From Anaeramoeba flamelloides (lineage: Eukaryota; Metamonada; Anaeramoebidae), in contig JANTQA010000057.1 in the NCBI GenBank assembly GCA_027625915.1, positions 7,812,001 to 7,876,000 on the forward strand: a stretch of 64,000 nt of DNA, read 5' to 3'. The notes below the pieces were generated by a model, which made no database searches, was not told where the DNA came from, and saw only the letters and a list, made by a program, of their open reading frames with translations. The position numbers and the translations under genes were made by a program. This document shows positions 59,122-64,000 of this stretch, in pieces (position 1 is the first letter of the stretch; every line of letters starts with the position of its first letter).

Positions 59122-61266
59122 TTTATCAAATTATATTTTGTTGTTCAAATTTCAAGTGGATAAAATAAAATAAAAAATGATTCTTGATTAAGGATTTTGT
59201 TGGTTAATTAAGGGAGGAACTTTTAAAACTCAAGTTGATAAAAATGCGGTTAATCACAATTTGATGAAAAAAAGAGAACTAGATCACACTGGTATATGAG
59301 ATTTGAAAAGGTTATATTTCAATTTTTGATTACTGGTGTTTTAATTAAAAACGGGAAAAATTTTCACTTCATTTTCAATTTCCTTTTTCAAGTAGAACTA
59401 AAAACCCCAACCCACTCCTTTGAGAACTCAATTTATATAGGAAAAATATTGTTTAGGAGGTGAAAATTTTTCATTATTTATAATTCAAATACCAGTATCA
59501 TTTTTTCAATTCTTCACTCTGCTTTTAGATCTGGCTCTTGGTTTACACAAAATATACAACAATTTTAGAGGAAAAGACTTCTCTACTGATATTTGAAATT
59601 TAAATCTTATCAAATTTCAGCTGTGATTATCTTATAGAATTCTAAAATTCTTTTTATTTAGAGAAGATCGTTCTTTGAATATCCCAATTATTACTCTAAA
59701 AAAAGGACCAAGCAAAATAACTAGAGATCACAAATTTAAATCTATTTCTTGAAAATTGATATTTTTTTATCTGATATTCGAAAGGAAAAAAAGGAAAATT
59801 TTAGTGAAAATTGTTTCCTAGTAATTTTTGAAATATTATTTTCAAATAAAAAGAAAATTGTTTCCATTCTTAAGGTTTACAATTGATGAAAAAGGAAGTA
59901 AGGTTATCTTATACAATGCGTTAGAGCATGTACTTGTCGTTTGTAGCTGATCGAACTATAACTTTATAGTGACTTTTAATGGTGATGAAAAAAAGATTTT
60001 TTTTCTTCAAAAATCCCAATTATTACAGGAATACAAGTTTTTGGCAAATGTATTGGTTGAATATTCATAATGAAAATTGTAAATCTTATATTTGCAAGTA
60101 AAATTTCCATTTATGTCTTATTTGGAGTTTATAAAAAAATAATTGTTTTTATTTTGGTTTGGTAAAAGACAAAATAGTAGCACAGGATGAACTAATTTTT
60201 ATGTTGTAGATTCCAAAAGGAGAATATTTTAATGTTAATATTCCTAAAAAAAAAAGATCTTGGTTTTAAGTTAGAAATTAGACTTTTTATCAACAAAATA
60301 ATGAAAATTTTTTATTTGCTAAAAAAATAACTACTTTTTTTTGATTGTCATTTTTAATGAAATTGTCAACAATTTCGAATTTCCTAAATAAAATATACTA
60401 TTTGAAAATCTTAAAGATTATTATATATATGTATATAAATATATTGTCAAAAAAGTGTCTGATTTTTTTTTTTCAATATTAAAAATTTAATTGTTTCCTT
60501 AGTAAAATATATGTCAGTTTTTTTTTGGTATGGTACATTTTTTTTTTTGATTCAAAAAAAGTTAAAACAAAAGGGAACATGACTGATAAATGATCTATAA
60601 TATAAAGTAGAATTTAAAAAAAATATGATAAGTAGCAAGCAAAAAAAAAAAAAGTTGAAGAAGTTGAAGAAGTGATCGTGTATTGTAAAGATATATATAA
60701 ATATATAAATTTTATTTCAAAATAATTCCCATTAAAAAACAAATTTTTAAAATAAATATTTTTATAAATTGAAGTTATCTATTATAATAAAAAAATTACT
60801 AGTTTAATATTCAGTTCTATACTCTAGAGATATTTATTTTTTATCTAAAAATAAAATAAAAAAATTTGGACATTTATTATGAAATTTAGTTTATATATAT
60901 ATATAAGCTATTTCCAATAATATAGGGCTTTTTTTATTTCAATAATTATTTCTTAATATTAATTCAATTATACAAAATGTACAACAATACAATGTTTTTT
61001 TAACATATCATACTTAATTTCTTGTATTTTGAAGTTTTATTAATGGATTCTAAATATTTTTTTTTGAATTAAAATTATTTTGCAAAATTTTTAATTTTGA
61101 AAAAATAATAGAGTCAAATTTCTCATTTCATTATTTTTTCGAATTCTTCATTTTTTTCATTTTTACTTTTTTATTATTTTTGTCCAAAATTTAACAAAGT
61201 TCAGAAGAGATGTGATAAGAAATCAACCAAAAATTCTTTTGATTCTAAACAATTGAGTTGACTTCG
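59122..61266. other. gene-free AT-rich stretch upstream of the importin
   Basis: Divergent intergenic region between the importin start and the possible plus-strand gene at 61267. I see homopolymers and short (TA)n tracts (for example 60893-60904), no repeat-family member and no exon. Confidence 0.5.
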
Positions 61267-63026
61267 ATGGACTTTCGTGGAAAAATTGCTCAGAACAGCT
61301 GTACACTTCAATTAAAGAGGTGAGATAAACAAAAAAAAAGAAAAAATAAAAAGGTTTTTTTTTTTTTTTTTCATTCAGTTTGCTTTTTTTAAATTTTTAA
61401 AAAAGAAAAAAAAAAAAAAAAAAAAAACACAAAAAAAGTTAATGGGAAAAACAAAAAGTTAATGATCAAATGAAAAACAAAAAATCTAAAGATCAAATCA
61501 AAAATATATTGTGGTATGATTTTACACATTATCAAAAAAAAAAATTGAAAAAAAGATCGAACTAAAGATTGTTAAATAGACATTACTAATTTTGGATATT
61601 TTTCCAAAAATTAGGGGCAATTTTTTTTTTTTTTATTTTTATTTTTTATTCTTCGAACTTTGATCAATAAACACAAATTTTAATCAAGAGTTTTATTATT
61701 ATTAATGGATTCGTTTTTTTTTTGTCTAAAGTTTTGAGTTTAATAACTGAATAAAGAATTTATTCTTATATTGATGGATATTTTTTTGCCCCACATTTTT
61801 GGATGGAGCTTATATATATATATATATATATAAGATTATTTAGTAAATCAACAAAAACAAACCAATGATAAATTACATAGTAAACTAAACACCTTTTACA
61901 CCCCCAAGAAAAAGAATGTTCTAATAGTAATAACAGACTTCTCAATCTATTAGTTTGAAAAATAGAAAAATATAACAAATATAGGCAAATTTTACAAAAA
62001 CAGGAAAAAGATTATTAATATTTGAATCTGAAGGATTTCGGTTTAAAATATAAAAAAATGTGAAATCAATTGAATTTTTTGATGAAAACTTGTATTTTTT
62101 GTATTTTGAACCTTTTTCATATTTTAGATCATCCAATCAACAAGAGCTGAACAACTCTTAAAAGAGGAAAGGACAAAAAAAGTAATTAAATACCATTTCT
62201 AAAATTATGGATCACCTGAAATAATAAATTGAAAAAAAATCTATTTTTATTATTTAAGAACAACAAATAATTAAATTTGATTTTTAATTCGATTTTAAAT
62301 CATTCCAAATAAATAAAAGCCTGATATTTTCAAAATTATCTAAAAAGAAAACCAAAAAATATAAAAAATGAAATCAAATTTTTGAAATAAGTATTACATA
62401 TTTTTTATAACTAAAATTTCATTGAAAAAAAAAGTTAACAAGAATATTTTGTTGCCAATAATTAAATTTATTTTAAATTATATTACAAATTCTCAATTTT
62501 CATTGTAATTATTTGTCTATTCAAAGATCTTTTCATTGTCACATGATCTTTGGCAAAAGAAAAAGAAAAAAAAAAATAAAGAAAAAAAAAGTATCCATAA
62601 AACAAATTAAAAAATTTGAAAAAGTAAAAAAAAAGGATTAGAAAAACAAAATTAAAACAAAAAAAAATTAATTAGAGAAAAAATGAGAATAAATAATTCA
62701 AATAAAAAATAATGATTATGAAGCTAAAAATTTGAAAATATTTTTTGATGATTATGATTCTGGATAAACCCCAAAAAAACTTACATCGGCATTATAAAGT
62801 GATTCAGAATTTTTGAAATATATTTTAGATTAAATAACCAATGAATATGTAAATATTAATCAAAATATTTGAGAAATTTTATCAAGGGATTCACAAGAAT
62901 TATTCTTTTGTTGAAGTTAAATAGAAAACAAAATGAATTATTTTTTTTTTTCATTTTTAATAGATAGATCAAACAAAGGCCGTAGATCCCACCTACAAAA
63001 AACAACAAACTGAGAAAAATTTTTAA
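61267..63026 (+). CDS. candidate small multi-exon gene, exons incomplete
   Basis: Three exon-like pieces on the plus strand. 61267-61319 starts at an ATG (MDFRGKIAQNSCTLQLK) and ends at a GTGAGA donor. 62128-62181 lies between ATTTTAG and GTAATT and reads IIQSTRAEQLLKEERTKK in phase 0. 62964-63026 follows TTTTTAATAG and reads IDQTKAVDPTYKKQQTEKNF before TAA, in phase with the second piece. All three are GC-richer than their flanks. The first piece leaves two extra bases, so at least one exon is missing or a junction is wrong. Highly charged small protein, family not recognised. Confidence 0.3.
61811..61832. repeat. (TA)n microsatellite
   Basis: About 22 bases of TA dinucleotides within the presumed intron of the small gene. 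Confidence 0.9.
62192..62393. mobile_element. MITE family G, copy G4, inverted
   Basis: The reverse complement shows the G signatures: GATTTAAAATCGAATTAAAA, TTTTTTTTCAATTTATTATT then TCAGGTGATCCATAATTTT, and ATATCAGGCTTTTATTTATT. About 202 bp, lying between two candidate exons. Confidence 0.58.
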
Positions 63027-64000
63027 TTTTTATGAATATTATCTACATGCTATGTATTAAAAGATTTTAGTCTCTTCTATCTAAGTTGCTCTTCTATATT
63101 TAGTCACTAGTATCAAAAAATGAGAAAATATTTCTTTTTAAATACCATTTTTAATTGTATAAAATCTTGAAAAAAATTGAGAAGGCATTTTGGCTGTCTC
63201 AATGCTTTTTAAAAACTGAATAATCAGGAACAATTTTATTCACACCACAAATAAATCATATATTTCACAAATTAATTCAAACTAAAAATTTTTAAATATA
63301 CCATTCTCTAACAAGTATTGGTTTATCCAATATTAATATGTGCCGAGGTGTAACAATTTGACACTAATTCGGCATTCGTTAATATAAATAATGCTAAATC
63401 ATATTTGTATTAAAACTCAGTTGATCTTTTTAGTAAAATTAAAAATTAAGGATGAATTTGTTATATTGTTTTTTAATTTTTTAAATTTTTTTATATTTTT
63501 TTGAAGATATAAATTTTCTCAAAACAATAACTCTAATTTTTGAGAAAAATTCTCCAATTTGAAATTTTATTTTTAAAGAATTTCTTTAATTATATTAGGA
63601 CTTGATGAAACCAATACCATATTTTCTTATTGTTTATTACTGATTTCGTTAATCTATTAATTCATAACAGCCCGACAAAAAAGAACCCCACTTTTAATTT
63701 AAACCAAGATGACAAAGTCTAAAAAGTTTATTTTGATTATAACATTGAAATTTAAACATGTTAAAAAATTCATCTCTTTATTACTTTTCGTTTTTCAGAT
63801 TCTTTTAATTTTGGATTCATAGTTCACTCAAGGTGTATTAATGTAATGAAGAATAAAAAAGAATCATAAGGTTAAATAGATTACAAACACATTTTATTTC
63901 TTGAAAATATAAACAGGGTAACAAACATAAATGCAAAGAACAGATTTTTACTGAAACAATCCATATCATATCAATATCTTCTGAGAAGAAATTAAAGCAA
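63027..64000. other. right-edge AT-rich stretch
   Basis: Nothing recognisable apart from a small hairpin near 63340-63380 (GCCGAGGTGT against ACACTAATTCGGC). Confidence 0.45.

Overview
The window is extremely AT-rich nuclear DNA from a unicellular eukaryote. Spliced genes with GT-AG introns, long runs of A and T, and host proteins carrying Lys/Glu/Asn-rich low-complexity inserts support this. The gene set (beta-tubulin, an importin of the IPO5/IPO4 group, HMG-CoA synthase, an ABHD17-type hydrolase) and the style of the inserts fit a divergent amoeboid or flagellate protist, for example an Anaeramoeba-like metamonad or an amoebozoan. The sequence alone does not settle the lineage. Every stop codon I could fix with confidence is TAA.

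Layout, left to right. A minus-strand gene enters at the left edge (first exon 1-190), and a possible terminal exon lies at 1249-1457. From 1.7 to 5.4 kb there are MITE-like repeats, one nested in another. A small minus-strand gene lies at 8.7-9.1 kb, followed by about 11 kb with almost no recognisable gene. A plus-strand coiled-coil gene occupies 26.5-28.6 kb and probably begins with an exon at 20.2 kb. HMG-CoA synthase (plus, 33.4-34.7 kb) is followed by three minus-strand genes: the ABHD17-type hydrolase (36.6-42.2 kb), beta-tubulin (45.1-47.0 kb) and the importin (51.3-59.1 kb). Fragments of a small plus-strand gene lie at 61.3-63.0 kb.

The main architectural point is that two genes, and probably a third, are split by single introns of 4.3, 4.4 and about 5.7 kb. 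These introns are packed with short terminal-inverted-repeat elements, a LINE reverse-transcriptase relic and palindromic arrays. Exon joins were inferred from family homology and from splice phase that closes exactly (hydrolase, tubulin, importin). The repeat families, labelled A to H here, recur throughout and are nested in one another (A in A, A in C, B in C, B in G), which gives a relative chronology. The least explained structure is a set of roughly 80-bp palindromes joined by GTTAG/CTAAC-type spacers and capped by CACTTGACGG-like motifs. They lie on both sides of the large importin exon, with caps in opposite orientation.

No tRNA, rRNA, CRISPR array or LTR/viral element was recognised. 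The genes do not form an operon or pathway cluster. They are unrelated housekeeping functions: sterol/isoprenoid precursor synthesis, protein depalmitoylation, cytoskeleton and nuclear import.
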